64,000 bases of DNA from Deltaproteobacteria bacterium. Lineage in GTDB: Bacteria; Myxococcota_A; Polyangia; Nannocystales; Nannocystaceae. The stretch covers positions 2,191,462-2,255,461 of the forward strand of contig JADJEE010000002.1 of NCBI GenBank assembly GCA_016709225.1. The letters are read 5' to 3'. Both the position numbers and the translations under genes were made by a program. A model generated the notes under the pieces. It made no database searches, was not told the origin of the DNA, and saw only the letters and a list, made by a program, of their open reading frames with translations. Positions 53,936-62,359 of the stretch are shown here, in pieces (the first letter of the stretch is position 1; each line of letters starts with the position of its first letter).

Positions 53936-55392
53936 TGCGCCGCGATTTCAAACACTCCGGTCGACGTGCGTTCTTGAAGGGCCTGGGCGGGGCGGTGCTG
54001 GGCCTGCCGCTGCTCGAGTACACCCACGGCCACCTGTGGGCCGCGGGCAACGGCGCGCCGCGTCGCTTCATCACGATGTTCGAGCACGGCGGCACGCTGT
54101 CGAACCAAAGCCACTCGGGCCGCCACGACGGCACCGGCGCCGAGCAGGGCAACGATTGGTGGCGCCCCGCCGATCCCAGCAGCACTGCGCTGGTGCTCGG
54201 GCCCATCCTCGAGCCGCTCGAGCCCTACAAGGCCAAGCTGCTGCAGCTCGAGGGCGTCGACAACAAGGCCGCGATGTCGCAGGCCGACTACAACTCCGGC
54301 GGTCACGGCATCTCGAACGTGACGGCGCTGACCGCCGCGCTCGCGCCGGGCGGTGACGAAGCCGCGATCGCGCAGAGTCCGAGCATCGATCAGGTCGTCG
54401 CCGATCGCTTGTTGGTCAGCCAGCCGGTGCCGTTCCCCCGCATCCACCTGATGGTGCCGGGCCACCAGTACGGCACGCCCTACTTCCGCGCCGCGGGCGA
54501 GGCCGCCTACGGCGAGGAGAGCCCGGCGGCCGCGTTCGCGACGCTGTTCGCGGGCGTGAGCGGCGGTGAGCCGAGCGCGGCGCAGCTGCGACAGATGAGC
54601 CTTCGCGGCAGCGTGCTCGACGGGCTGATCGAGTCCTACGATCGCAGCAAGGGCCGCGTGAGCGCCAAGGACCTCCAGGTCATCGAGGCCCACCTCGATC
54701 ACCTGCGCGCACTCGAGTACGAGCTGCAGCATCCGGTCGTGTGCGAGCCACCGACCGGGATCGACGCCAACGGCAACGAAGTCGGCAACATCATCGGCGA
54801 TCAGCACGTGCAGCTCATCATCGCGGCGCTGCGCTGCGGCTTGACCAACGTCGCGAACCTCGAGATCGCCGACATCCTCACGCCGTGGACACCGGTCGGT
54901 ACGCCGATGGACTCGGCGTTCGGCATCGGCCACTCGCTCGGCCACTACGCGCGCGACGTCGGCGCTTCAGGGGTCTCGTCGTCGCTGCTCGACACCTGGC
55001 TGTCGGAGATGCTCGACAACCGTCGCTGGCGCGTCAGCCTGATGGCTCAGCTGCTCGAGGGCCTCGACGATCCCGGCTTCCTCGAGGGCGACGCGACCCT
55101 GCTCGACAACAGCCTGGTGCTGTGGACGAGCGAGTTCCGCGAGCCCGCCAACCACGTCTCGGCCAACGTGCAGGTGCTGCTCGCCGGCAGTGCCGGCGGC
55201 TACTTCGAGACCGGCCGCTTCATCGACTACAACACCCACGCGGCCGCCGATCCCAACACCCTCGAGTACTCGAGCAACGAGTCGACGCACAACCTGTTCA
55301 CCTCGGTGCTGCAGGCGATGGGCGAGGCCGACACCCACTTCGGCTCGGATCACGCCTCGCACACCGGCCCGCTGCCCGGCCTCACGGCTTGA
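53935..55392 (+). CDS. DUF1552 Tat-exported protein, copy 2
   Basis: 485 residues; the ATG shares its A with the preceding TGA. The N-terminus has a twin-arginine signal (SGRRAFLKGLGG), then a hydrophobic stretch. The family features are the same as in the first copy, with VADRLLVSQPVPFPRIHLMVPGH in the middle and a long C-terminal helix-rich part with NVQVLLAGSAGGYFETG. It is longer than copy 1 by 34 residues. Tat export suggests that it folds, perhaps with a cofactor, before crossing the membrane. A hairpin 13 bp after the stop may terminate the transcript. Confidence 0.83.
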   Translation: MRRDFKHSGRRAFLKGLGGAVLGLPLLEYTHGHLWAAGNGAPRRFITMFEHGGTLSNQSHSGRHDGTGAEQGNDWWRPADPSSTALVLGPILEPLEPYKAKLLQLEGVDNKAAMSQADYNSGGHGISNVTALTAALAPGGDEAAIAQSPSIDQVVADRLLVSQPVPFPRIHLMVPGHQYGTPYFRAAGEAAYGEESPAAAFATLFAGVSGGEPSAAQLRQMSLRGSVLDGLIESYDRSKGRVSAKDLQVIEAHLDHLRALEYELQHPVVCEPPTGIDANGNEVGNIIGDQHVQLIIAALRCGLTNVANLEIADILTPWTPVGTPMDSAFGIGHSLGHYARDVGASGVSSSLLDTWLSEMLDNRRWRVSLMAQLLEGLDDPGFLEGDATLLDNSLVLWTSEFREPANHVSANVQVLLAGSAGGYFETGRFIDYNTHAAADPNTLEYSSNESTHNLFTSVLQAMGEADTHFGSDHASHTGPLPGLTA

Positions 55393-55760
55393 TCGAGCGA
55401 TCGAGCGCCCGCGTCCGCTACGCGGGCGCGTCGAGCTCGACGTTGAGCAGGTGCAATCTCGGCGGCGATCCGGCGCTCGCGACTGCGCAGGTGGGTCATG
55501 TGCTCGACGCTGACCGCGAACGGGCTCACCACGACATCGTGCTCCGTCAACAGGTCGCCACACCGATAGGCGATCTCGCGAGCCTCGATGCTGGTCAATC
55601 CCTCGATCACGACGAGCACGTCGACATCCGAGTCCTCGTCACCTTCGCCCCGCGCCCGCGATCCGAACAACACCAGCTCACGGAGTCGATCGCCGAAGCA
55701 CCCTACCAACCATCGCTTGAGCGACGCGAGCGCGACCCGTTCTGCGGCGGAGACGTGCAC
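55350..55760 (-). CDS. MNT-type nucleotidyltransferase, possibly frameshifted at its end
   Basis: About 136 residues from a GTG (start uncertain). The minimal nucleotidyltransferase motif VLFGSRARGEGDEDSDVDVLVV is clear, with the GS and DVD metal-site pattern; TSIEAREIAYRCGDLLTEHD follows. Such proteins are often paired with HEPN partners as toxin-antitoxin systems, but none is next to it. The frame runs 43 bp into the 3' end of the DUF1552 gene. Another frame ends at 55418 inside the hairpin, with the tail LHLLNVELDAPA, which would join the main frame after removing one base; a frameshift near 55465 is suspected. Confidence 0.6.
   Translation of the reverse strand: MHVSAAERVALASLKRWLVGCFGDRLRELVLFGSRARGEGDEDSDVDVLVVIEGLTSIEAREIAYRCGDLLTEHDVVVSPFAVSVEHMTHLRSRERRIAAEIAPAQRRARRARVADAGARSLDQAVRPGSGPVCEA
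55405..55429 (+). terminator. Hairpin after the second DUF1552 gene
   Basis: GCGCCCGCGT and ACGCGGGCGC form a perfect 10-bp stem with a 5-nt loop, starting 13 bp after the DUF1552 stop. It also contains a stop codon in one frame of the opposing nucleotidyltransferase gene. No T tract. Confidence 0.6.
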
Positions 55761-55979
55761 CTCGGCAACAACTCTAGCAGAGTCGAGCAGGCCGCGCCGA
55801 TCGACGCGCGCCCACGCCCGGTCGCGTCGGGGCGCGAAGCTCGTCCCTCGCGCGTCGCCCTGCCGTGACCGCGCGCCCGCGGCTTCGTCACGCGGACCGC
55901 AGATCGTTCCGACCGCACCCGCGCGTCGGCGTCGGGATTCCGGGCGTGGTGACGGGCTCGTCGTGGCACCCTGCACGCG

Positions 55980-57608
55980 ATGGATCCCTGGGACGACGAC
56001 ACCCTCGCGAGTCTGTTCCCCGACGCGGCTGCGATCCCGACCGCGGTGCGACTCGATCCGGCGTCGCAGCCGGCGCGTTGGCTCGTCGATGGCGTGATCA
56101 CCACCGCGACGCGCTCGCGGCCGGTGCGCTCGCGCGTGGCCACCCGCGACGGCGGCACGCTCACGCCGACGCTGCTCGGACACGAGGCCGAGCTCGGCAC
56201 CGACGAGGCCGCGCACGCGATCGCGGCGGCACGTCGTGCGTGGGATGACGGCGAGGGCGCGTGGCCGCGCGCGACGGTCGAAACCCGCATGGCCGCCGTG
56301 GCGGCCTTTGCGACCGCGCTCGAGCAGCGGGTCGACACCATCGCGAACGCGTTGATGTGGGAGATCGGCAAGCCGCACGCGTCGGCCCGCGACGAGGTGC
56401 TGCGCAGCATCGAGTACATCCGCAGCACGCTGCTCGAGCTGTCGCGCCTGCGCACCGACGACCTCGCGATCCAGCACGGCGTCGCGGGCGGTGTGCCCCA
56501 CCATGCGCGCACGCACCGACGCGCGCTCGGCGTGGTGCTCTGCGTGGCGCCATTCAACTACCCGATCAACGAGTTCCTCACCACGTTGGTGCCGGCGCTG
56601 CTGATGGGCAACGTAGTCATCGCCAAGACGCCGCGCTTCGGCGCGCTGGCCAACGACGCGATGCTCGAGGCCATGCGCGACTGCTTCCCCGCCGGCGCGA
56701 TCGCGATGCTGCCCGGGAGCGGGCGGCAGGTGATTCCGGCGGTGATGGGCGCGAGCCAGCCCGATGTCGCCGGCAACCCCACCGGGGTCGTCGGCGCGCT
56801 GGCGTTCATCGGCAGCGAGACCGCCGCGAATGCGATCCTGCGCGCTCACCCGACGCCGATCAGCCTGCACAAGGTGCTGGGCCTCGGGGCCAAGAACGCC
56901 GCGGTCGTGCTCGCCGACGCCGACCTCGACGCGGCCGCGGCCGCGATCGTCAAGGGTGCGCTCGGCTTCAACGGCCAGCGCTGCACCGCCGAGAAGATCG
57001 TCTTCGTAGAGCGCGGTCGCCTCGCGGCGCTGCTCGAGCGCATGGTCGCGCGGGTGGACGCGCTGACGCTCGGCATGCCGTGGACCCCCGGCGTCGGCGT
57101 CACGCCGCTGCCCGAGCCCGACAAGCTGGCATCGATGCGCGCCCTGCTCGACGACGCGATCGCCCACGGCGCGACCGTTCGCAACCACGACGGTGGCCGC
57201 GGGTGGTTCTCGATCATGCGCCCCGCCGTCGTCGCCGAGGTCACGCCCGCGATGCGCCTCTACCACGAGGAGCAGTTCGGCCCAATCGTGCCGGTCGCCG
57301 CCTTCGACGACCTCGAGGAGGTGCTGCAGTGGCAACGGCGCTCGCCGTTCGGTCAACAGGCCGCGGTGTGGGGCCGGCCCGAGACGGCGCGGCCGCTGGT
57401 CCGACACCTGACGCGGTACGTCGCGCGGGTGAACGTCAATGATCTCTGCCAGCGCGGCCCCGACAGCTTCGGCTTCTCCGCCACCGACAAGTCGGGCTTC
57501 GGCACGCTGTCGCTACGCGAGGCCCTGCTCGCCTTCAGCCGGCCGGTGCTGCTGCAGGCACGCGACGCCGACGTGCTCGATGTCTTCACTGCGCGACCAG
57601 GGCGGTAG
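55980..57608 (+). CDS. Aldehyde dehydrogenase, GapN-like, missing the usual catalytic Glu
   Basis: 542 residues. The protein aligns by motif with NADP-dependent aldehyde dehydrogenases of the non-phosphorylating glyceraldehyde-3-phosphate type: VAPFNYPINEF for the cofactor fold, GFNGQRCTAEKIVFVE with the nucleophile Cys335, and FGPIVPVAAFDD. The usual LELGGK segment, 34 residues before the Cys, reads LGLGAK, so the general-base Glu is Gly301. Some family members have a shifted Glu at this site, but here that position is Gly303 too. The enzyme may be inactive, use another base, or act only as an esterase-like or binding protein. Its N-terminal 30 residues are extra. Substrate is not assigned. 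Confidence 0.78.
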   Translation: MDPWDDDTLASLFPDAAAIPTAVRLDPASQPARWLVDGVITTATRSRPVRSRVATRDGGTLTPTLLGHEAELGTDEAAHAIAAARRAWDDGEGAWPRATVETRMAAVAAFATALEQRVDTIANALMWEIGKPHASARDEVLRSIEYIRSTLLELSRLRTDDLAIQHGVAGGVPHHARTHRRALGVVLCVAPFNYPINEFLTTLVPALLMGNVVIAKTPRFGALANDAMLEAMRDCFPAGAIAMLPGSGRQVIPAVMGASQPDVAGNPTGVVGALAFIGSETAANAILRAHPTPISLHKVLGLGAKNAAVVLADADLDAAAAAIVKGALGFNGQRCTAEKIVFVERGRLAALLERMVARVDALTLGMPWTPGVGVTPLPEPDKLASMRALLDDAIAHGATVRNHDGGRGWFSIMRPAVVAEVTPAMRLYHEEQFGPIVPVAAFDDLEEVLQWQRRSPFGQQAAVWGRPETARPLVRHLTRYVARVNVNDLCQRGPDSFGFSATDKSGFGTLSLREALLAFSRPVLLQARDADVLDVFTARPGR

Positions 57609-57640
57609 CAGACCGCTCCGTGGTGCCGGACGCGGCGCTG

Positions 57641-58645
57641 CTACCACGCGCCGATCCAGGCGTTGCCCGCGGCGTCCTGGAACGGCGGCGGATTGGCGTC
57701 GGTCGCGATCACGAGGTCGTCGACATGGCAGTGGTTGTCGGGCGGCATCTCGTCGTTCCAGTAGGTGAAGAGGTAGAAGTAGTCGATCACGCCGCCCTCA
57801 TCGGTGATCGTCGGCACGTCGGTGCGATCGAAGATCAGCACGTCGTCGCGCCAGATCCTCACTCGCGCGTCGCCGCCGTCGTCGACCGGCACGTCGTCGA
57901 CGAAGAGGTACATCTCGTAGCGCTCCCAGGTGTCGCGGGGCAGGCTCTCGCCGTCGTAGACCGCCCACACGTCGTGGATCTCCTTGATCGTTCGCAGCAC
58001 CGAGGTGGTCTCGTCGGCGCGGTCGACGTAGAGATCGTTGTAGCCGGCGTTGCTGCCATCGGCGGCGCGAGCATGCAGGCGCAGGAACTTCATCCACGGC
58101 GATGCGCTGAACTCGAACGCGCTGGGCCACCGCACCCATAGGCGCACCCAGACCTCGCCGCCGCGTGCGACGGCGGGGTCGATCGCGAGCACGCCGCCCC
58201 ACTGACCGAACCCGCCACCGTCGCCGGCTGCGATCGCCATCCTCGCGGACTGCTGACCACGATGGGCGGCCTCGGTGGTCGCGGTCGTGCGGCCGGCGGC
58301 ATCGAACGGCGCGAAGCCGCTCAGCGACGCGCCGTCGCCATAGCCCTCGAAGTCGTCGAAGAAGTACGGCACCCACTCGACCCCGGTGGTGCTGCTGCCC
58401 GCGTCGGTACCACTGTCGGCGGCGCCGGTGCTGCCCTCGGTGCCGCCGACGGCGGTGGTCGTGCCGGCGGCGGTGGTCTCCGCCCCGCCGCTGGTGCCGG
58501 TCTGGCCCGAGCTGCCCTCGGGGTCGAAGCTCGCGGCGGAGCCGGGGCCGTCGGTGCCGTCGTCGTCGTGCCCGCTGCTGCCGCAGGCGATCATCAGGGA
58601 GGCCAGGACCGACGCGATGGCGCGGGCGAGCGCAGGATCGTGCAT
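57641..58645 (-). CDS. Lipoprotein with polysaccharide lyase-like jelly-roll domain
   Basis: 334 residues. Signal peptide, lipobox at Cys21 (MIAC) and a Ser/Gly/Thr/Asp linker to about 90. The remaining part looks like a jelly-roll (concanavalin-type) domain: EWVPYFFDDFEGYGDGAS at the start, VWVRLWVRWPSAFEFS and WMKFLRLHARA in the middle, YDGESLPRDTWERYEMYLFVDD, and a final IDYFYLFTYWNDEMPPDNHCHVDDLVIAT. This fold is shared by alginate/heparin lyases and by carbohydrate-binding proteins; no catalytic set is evident. Likely a surface carbohydrate-binding protein. It converges with the aldehyde dehydrogenase gene. Confidence 0.7.
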   Translation of the reverse strand: MHDPALARAIASVLASLMIACGSSGHDDDGTDGPGSAASFDPEGSSGQTGTSGGAETTAAGTTTAVGGTEGSTGAADSGTDAGSSTTGVEWVPYFFDDFEGYGDGASLSGFAPFDAAGRTTATTEAAHRGQQSARMAIAAGDGGGFGQWGGVLAIDPAVARGGEVWVRLWVRWPSAFEFSASPWMKFLRLHARAADGSNAGYNDLYVDRADETTSVLRTIKEIHDVWAVYDGESLPRDTWERYEMYLFVDDVPVDDGGDARVRIWRDDVLIFDRTDVPTITDEGGVIDYFYLFTYWNDEMPPDNHCHVDDLVIATDANPPPFQDAAGNAWIGAW

Positions 58646-58735
58646 GGGGGAGAAGACCCTCGGGGCGCCGTTCGGTTCACGCCCACGTCGCGGTTCGGCG
58701 CGACGGCCGACCGGCGGCTCGGCCCGCGAGCCCGC

Positions 58736-59362
58736 CTACTCGCCGATCTCGCGCAGCTCGGCGGCCCAGCGCTCGAGGTTGGTGCTGGTCTCGCGCAGCG
58801 TCTCGGGCGCGGCGTGGATCTCGTCGATGCGCTTGCGCAGCAGCTCCAGACCTCGCCGCAGCCGGCTACGCACCGTCCCCGGCGCGACGTCGAGCGCGAT
58901 CTCGAGCTCGCGACCGCGCACGCGCTCGAAGTAGTAGAGCTCGATGGCGATCTGCAGGTCGACCGGCAGCGTGCGCAGGGCCTGCAGCAGCAGGCGTCGG
59001 TCGCTGCTCGCAGCAACCGCCTCGCTCGGCGAGACCCCGAGATCGGTGATCGACGAGACCCCGAAATCGGTCAGGTCCTGGGTCTTCATGCGCTTGCTCA
59101 GGTGATCGTAGAGCTTGGTGCGCGCGGCAGCGAAGAGGTAGCCGCGGAAGGCGTCGGCGTCACGGATCTGCTCGCGATGGCGCACACAGGCCATGAAGGT
59201 CTGCTGGATCAGGTCGTCGATGCCGTCGGCGACCTTGTTCTCGAAGAAGCGCCGGATGGGCTCGAAGTAGCGATCGATGAGCTCCCCGCCGGCCGCACGA
59301 TCGCCGCCCTGCCAGGCCGTCAAGAGCTCCGCATCGGTCGCCACGCACGCCGATGATAGCAT
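58736..59362 (-). CDS. RNA polymerase sigma factor, ECF type
   Basis: 208 residues from the first ATG (a GTG 18 bp downstream, at VATDAELL, is also possible). The sigma2 domain is DAELLTAWQGGDRAAGGELIDRYFEPIRRFF followed by DDLIQQTFMACVRHREQI with the DAFRGYLFAAARTKLYDHL helix. Sigma4 is LRTLPVDLQIAIELYYFERVRGRELEIAL, then APGTVRSRLRRGLELLRKRI as the DNA-binding helix. The linker between domains and the C-terminal 25-residue tail are longer than in simple ECF factors. It is divergent from kinase 3 with only 42-85 bp between starts, so the sigma factor and the kinase probably share regulation and the kinase may control the factor. Confidence 0.88.
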   Translation of the reverse strand: MLSSACVATDAELLTAWQGGDRAAGGELIDRYFEPIRRFFENKVADGIDDLIQQTFMACVRHREQIRDADAFRGYLFAAARTKLYDHLSKRMKTQDLTDFGVSSITDLGVSPSEAVAASSDRRLLLQALRTLPVDLQIAIELYYFERVRGRELEIALDVAPGTVRSRLRRGLELLRKRIDEIHAAPETLRETSTNLERWAAELREIGE

Positions 59363-59404
59363 CCGCGATCAGAACGGCGAGAACCCAGTCTTCTAGGGGG
59401 CGCC

Positions 59405-62329
59405 GTGCTGGGGCTCCGGGCGCACCCGATGACGGCGGAACTCGAATCACTGCTCGAAGCGCTGGAATCCCCACCCTCGGAGCTCGATTCGCTCGAGGGC
59501 GCGCGGCTGCATCGGGCGGTCCGCGCCCGCCTGCTCGACGAGACCATCCCCGAGACCCGCATCGACCGCTACGTCGTGCTCGAGCGCCTCGGGGTCGGCG
59601 GCATGGGGGTCGTGTATGCCGCCCACGATCCCGAGCTCGACCGTCAGGTCGCGATCAAGCTCGTGCGCCACTGGGGCAGCGACCAGCGCGACGCCGACCA
59701 GCAGCGGCTCGTGCGCGAGGCACGATCGCTCGCGAAGCTCTCGCACCCCAACGTGGTCGCGCTCTACGACGTCGGCATGCACGGCGACCGCGTGTACCTG
59801 GTGATGGAGCGCGTGCGCGGGATCTCGCTGCGGCGCCACTTCGCCACAGGCGCGCGCGCGTGGACGGAGGTGCTCGCGTGCTACCTCCAAGCCGGCGAGG
59901 GGCTCGCCGCGGCCCACGGCGCGGGCATCATCCACCGCGACTTCAAGCCCGACAACGCGATCGTCGGCGACGACGCTCGGGTGCGCGTGCTCGACTTCGG
60001 CCTCGCCCATGGCGACGTGGGTGCGCCCATCACCAGCTCGACGAGCGGACTCGACCTGGCGATCGGAACACTGACGGCGACGGGCAAGGTCGCCGGCACG
60101 CCGGCCTACATGGCACCCGAACAGTTCGCGGGCGCCCCCGCCGACGCTCGCACCGATCAGTTCAGCTTCTGTGTCGCACTGTGGGAGGCATTGTTCGATC
60201 GGCGCCCGTTCCACGCGAGCACGGTTGCGCAGCTGAGCGAGGCCTTTCAACGCGGCGTCCTGCTTGCGCCCGCAGAGCCCGACCGCGCGCCCGCGTGGCT
60301 GCGGCGGGTGCTCGAGCGCGGCCTCGCGATCGACCCGGAGCGACGCTGGCCGAGCATGCGCGCGTTGATCGACGCCTGCACCACACCACCGCGTCGACGC
60401 CGGTGGTGGTGGCGAGGTCTCGGCATTGCCGGAGCCGCCCTCGCGCTGTCGTTCGGTGCGCTCGCGTGGCGAGACGCGCGTCGACGGGCGGCCTGCGAGG
60501 ATGAGGCGGCGCGGCTCGCCGACGTGTGGACTCCCGAGGTCGCGGCCGGGGTCGCCGAGGCGTTCGCAGCCACCGAGCCCGCGCACGCCCGTGAGACCGC
60601 CGAACGCGTCGACCAGGTGTTGACCGGCGACATCGCAGCGTGGACACAGGCCCGCGCCGACGGTTGCCTTGCAGCGGTCGACGGCAAGCTCACGGCGGCG
60701 GCGTGGCAGCAACGAAGCTGGTGTCTCGACGAGCACCGCGCCCGGGTCGAGGCGCTCGCCGAGCTGCTGCAGACTCCGGATCGCGACGTCGTCAACGCGG
60801 CGCTCCGCATCGCCCACCAGCTGCCGTTGCCCTCGACCTGTGACGACGACGCGCGGCTCGCGAGACTGGCTGGCCTGCTCGACGCCGACGTCGACCGCGA
60901 CGCCGTCGCCGGCCTACGGCGACGGATCGCGCGCGCAGGGCTGATCGCCGAGGCCGGGCGTCCCGACGCGGTCGCGAACGCCGAGGCCGTCCGCAACGAC
61001 GCACAGCTGCTCGGTGATCCCATCTCGATCGCCGAGGCCGAGATCGCGATCGCCGGCGCCCAGCGGGCCCGTGGCGAGCACGCCCTCGCGGCCGAGGCCT
61101 ACCAGCGCGCGTACTTCATCGCCGAGCCCATCGGCGCCGACGAGGTGGCGTTGATCGCAGCGACGCACCTGGTCGACACGATCGGCTACCACCTCTCGCG
61201 CGTGGAGGAGGGCCTGGGCTGGGCACGCCACGCCCAAGCGCTGCTCGAGCGCAGCGGCAACTCGCAGATGCAGGCCGCAGAGCTCGCGCATCGACTCGCC
61301 ACCGTGCTCGACGCCAAGGGCGACACCCAAGCAGCGCGCGAGAGCTACGAGCGAGCGATCGCCCTGCGCACCGAGCTCGTCGGCCCGGATCATCCGGCGC
61401 TCGGACGCGATTGGGCCAACCTCGGGAAGCTGCTCGCCGAGCACCGCGACCTCGACCTGGCGCGCGCGGCGTTCGACGAAGCCGAGCGCATCTTCATCGC
61501 CGCGTACGGCCCCACGTCGCTCCAGCTCGCAGCGGTCTACGCCGGCCGCACGCGGGTCGCCCAGCTGGAGGATGACCTCGCAGCAATCGTCGACAACTGT
61601 GAGCGATCGCTGGCGATCGAGGAGGCGCTCTTGCCCGCCGATCACCCTCGCATCGCCGCGTCGCTCGGCCGACTCGCGCTCGCCAAGACCCAGAGTGGTG
61701 CGAACGACGAGGCGCGAAGCCTCTTCCACCGTGCCATCGCGATGCAGCGCCGGCAGGGCGGGTCTTCGAACCTGCGGCTGGCGAACTCCCTGGCCAATCT
61801 CGCGGTGCTGGAGCTGTACACCGAGAACTTCGCGCGCGCACGCAATCATCTCGACGAGGCACTGACGATTCGACGGGCGTTGCTGCCGCCGGAGCACGTC
61901 GACATCGCGATCGTGCTCGCGAGCCTCGGTGACGTGATGCTCGCGCAACGCGAGTTCGAGGCCGCGTTGCGCTACTACGAAGAGGTCCGCGCCCTCGCCC
62001 AGGGCACCGACCTGCGCACGCGACACGAGCTCGCGCGCGCGCGCATCGGCATTGGCTCGGTGCAGCTCGAGCTCGGACACCCCGAGCTCGCGCGCGAGCC
62101 ACTCGAGGCCGCGCTCGCCGATCCCGAGGCCGAGGACTCCGATCCCATCGCGCGCTGCGAGCTGCGTCTGGGGCTCGCCCGCGCGCTGGCCGAGAGCGGC
62201 GCCGAGGGGCCCCGCGTGCAGACCCTCGCGCGCGAGGCCCAGGCGCTGTGTCGCGAGGACGAGGCGCGCGCGAAGCCCTACCTCGCGCAGCTCGCCGCGC
62301 TCACCGGCGACACGCCGCCCCCCGGTTGA
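59405..62329 (+). CDS. Ser/Thr protein kinase with TPR repeats (kinase 3)
   Basis: 974 residues from a GTG, or 966 from the ATG at MTAELES, which seems equally good. The kinase domain (about 55-320) has GVGGMGVVY (63-71), Lys85 in VAIK, HRDFKPDN with Asp179, DFGLA with Asp197, and MAPEQ. A Trp-rich basic segment and a membrane helix (GLGIAGAALALSFGALAW) follow at about 345-365. The Cys-containing linker is like that of kinases 1 and 2, and at least ten TPR-type repeats fill the C-terminus (for example ESYERAIALRTELVGPDHP). It is divergent from the ECF sigma factor gene, an arrangement typical of myxobacterial signalling loci. Confidence 0.88.
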   Translation: MLGLRAHPMTAELESLLEALESPPSELDSLEGARLHRAVRARLLDETIPETRIDRYVVLERLGVGGMGVVYAAHDPELDRQVAIKLVRHWGSDQRDADQQRLVREARSLAKLSHPNVVALYDVGMHGDRVYLVMERVRGISLRRHFATGARAWTEVLACYLQAGEGLAAAHGAGIIHRDFKPDNAIVGDDARVRVLDFGLAHGDVGAPITSSTSGLDLAIGTLTATGKVAGTPAYMAPEQFAGAPADARTDQFSFCVALWEALFDRRPFHASTVAQLSEAFQRGVLLAPAEPDRAPAWLRRVLERGLAIDPERRWPSMRALIDACTTPPRRRRWWWRGLGIAGAALALSFGALAWRDARRRAACEDEAARLADVWTPEVAAGVAEAFAATEPAHARETAERVDQVLTGDIAAWTQARADGCLAAVDGKLTAAAWQQRSWCLDEHRARVEALAELLQTPDRDVVNAALRIAHQLPLPSTCDDDARLARLAGLLDADVDRDAVAGLRRRIARAGLIAEAGRPDAVANAEAVRNDAQLLGDPISIAEAEIAIAGAQRARGEHALAAEAYQRAYFIAEPIGADEVALIAATHLVDTIGYHLSRVEEGLGWARHAQALLERSGNSQMQAAELAHRLATVLDAKGDTQAARESYERAIALRTELVGPDHPALGRDWANLGKLLAEHRDLDLARAAFDEAERIFIAAYGPTSLQLAAVYAGRTRVAQLEDDLAAIVDNCERSLAIEEALLPADHPRIAASLGRLALAKTQSGANDEARSLFHRAIAMQRRQGGSSNLRLANSLANLAVLELYTENFARARNHLDEALTIRRALLPPEHVDIAIVLASLGDVMLAQREFEAALRYYEEVRALAQGTDLRTRHELARARIGIGSVQLELGHPELAREPLEAALADPEAEDSDPIARCELRLGLARALAESGAEGPRVQTLAREAQALCREDEARAKPYLAQLAALTGDTPPPG

Positions 62330-62359
62330 CGCGCGCGAAGGCGCGACCGCGTCAACCGG
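62322..62359. terminator. Hairpin containing the stops of two convergent genes
   Basis: CCGGTTGACGCG and CGCGTCAACCGG make a perfect 12-bp stem; the 14-nt loop has an inner CGCG/CGCG pair. The stop of kinase 3 lies in the left arm and that of the converging lipoprotein in the right arm. Probable bidirectional terminator. Confidence 0.65.

Noticed and set aside
55350..57407. 685-residue minus-strand frame including the nucleotidyltransferase
   Set aside because: Only the last 136 residues look like protein; the rest is antisense to the aldehyde dehydrogenase gene.
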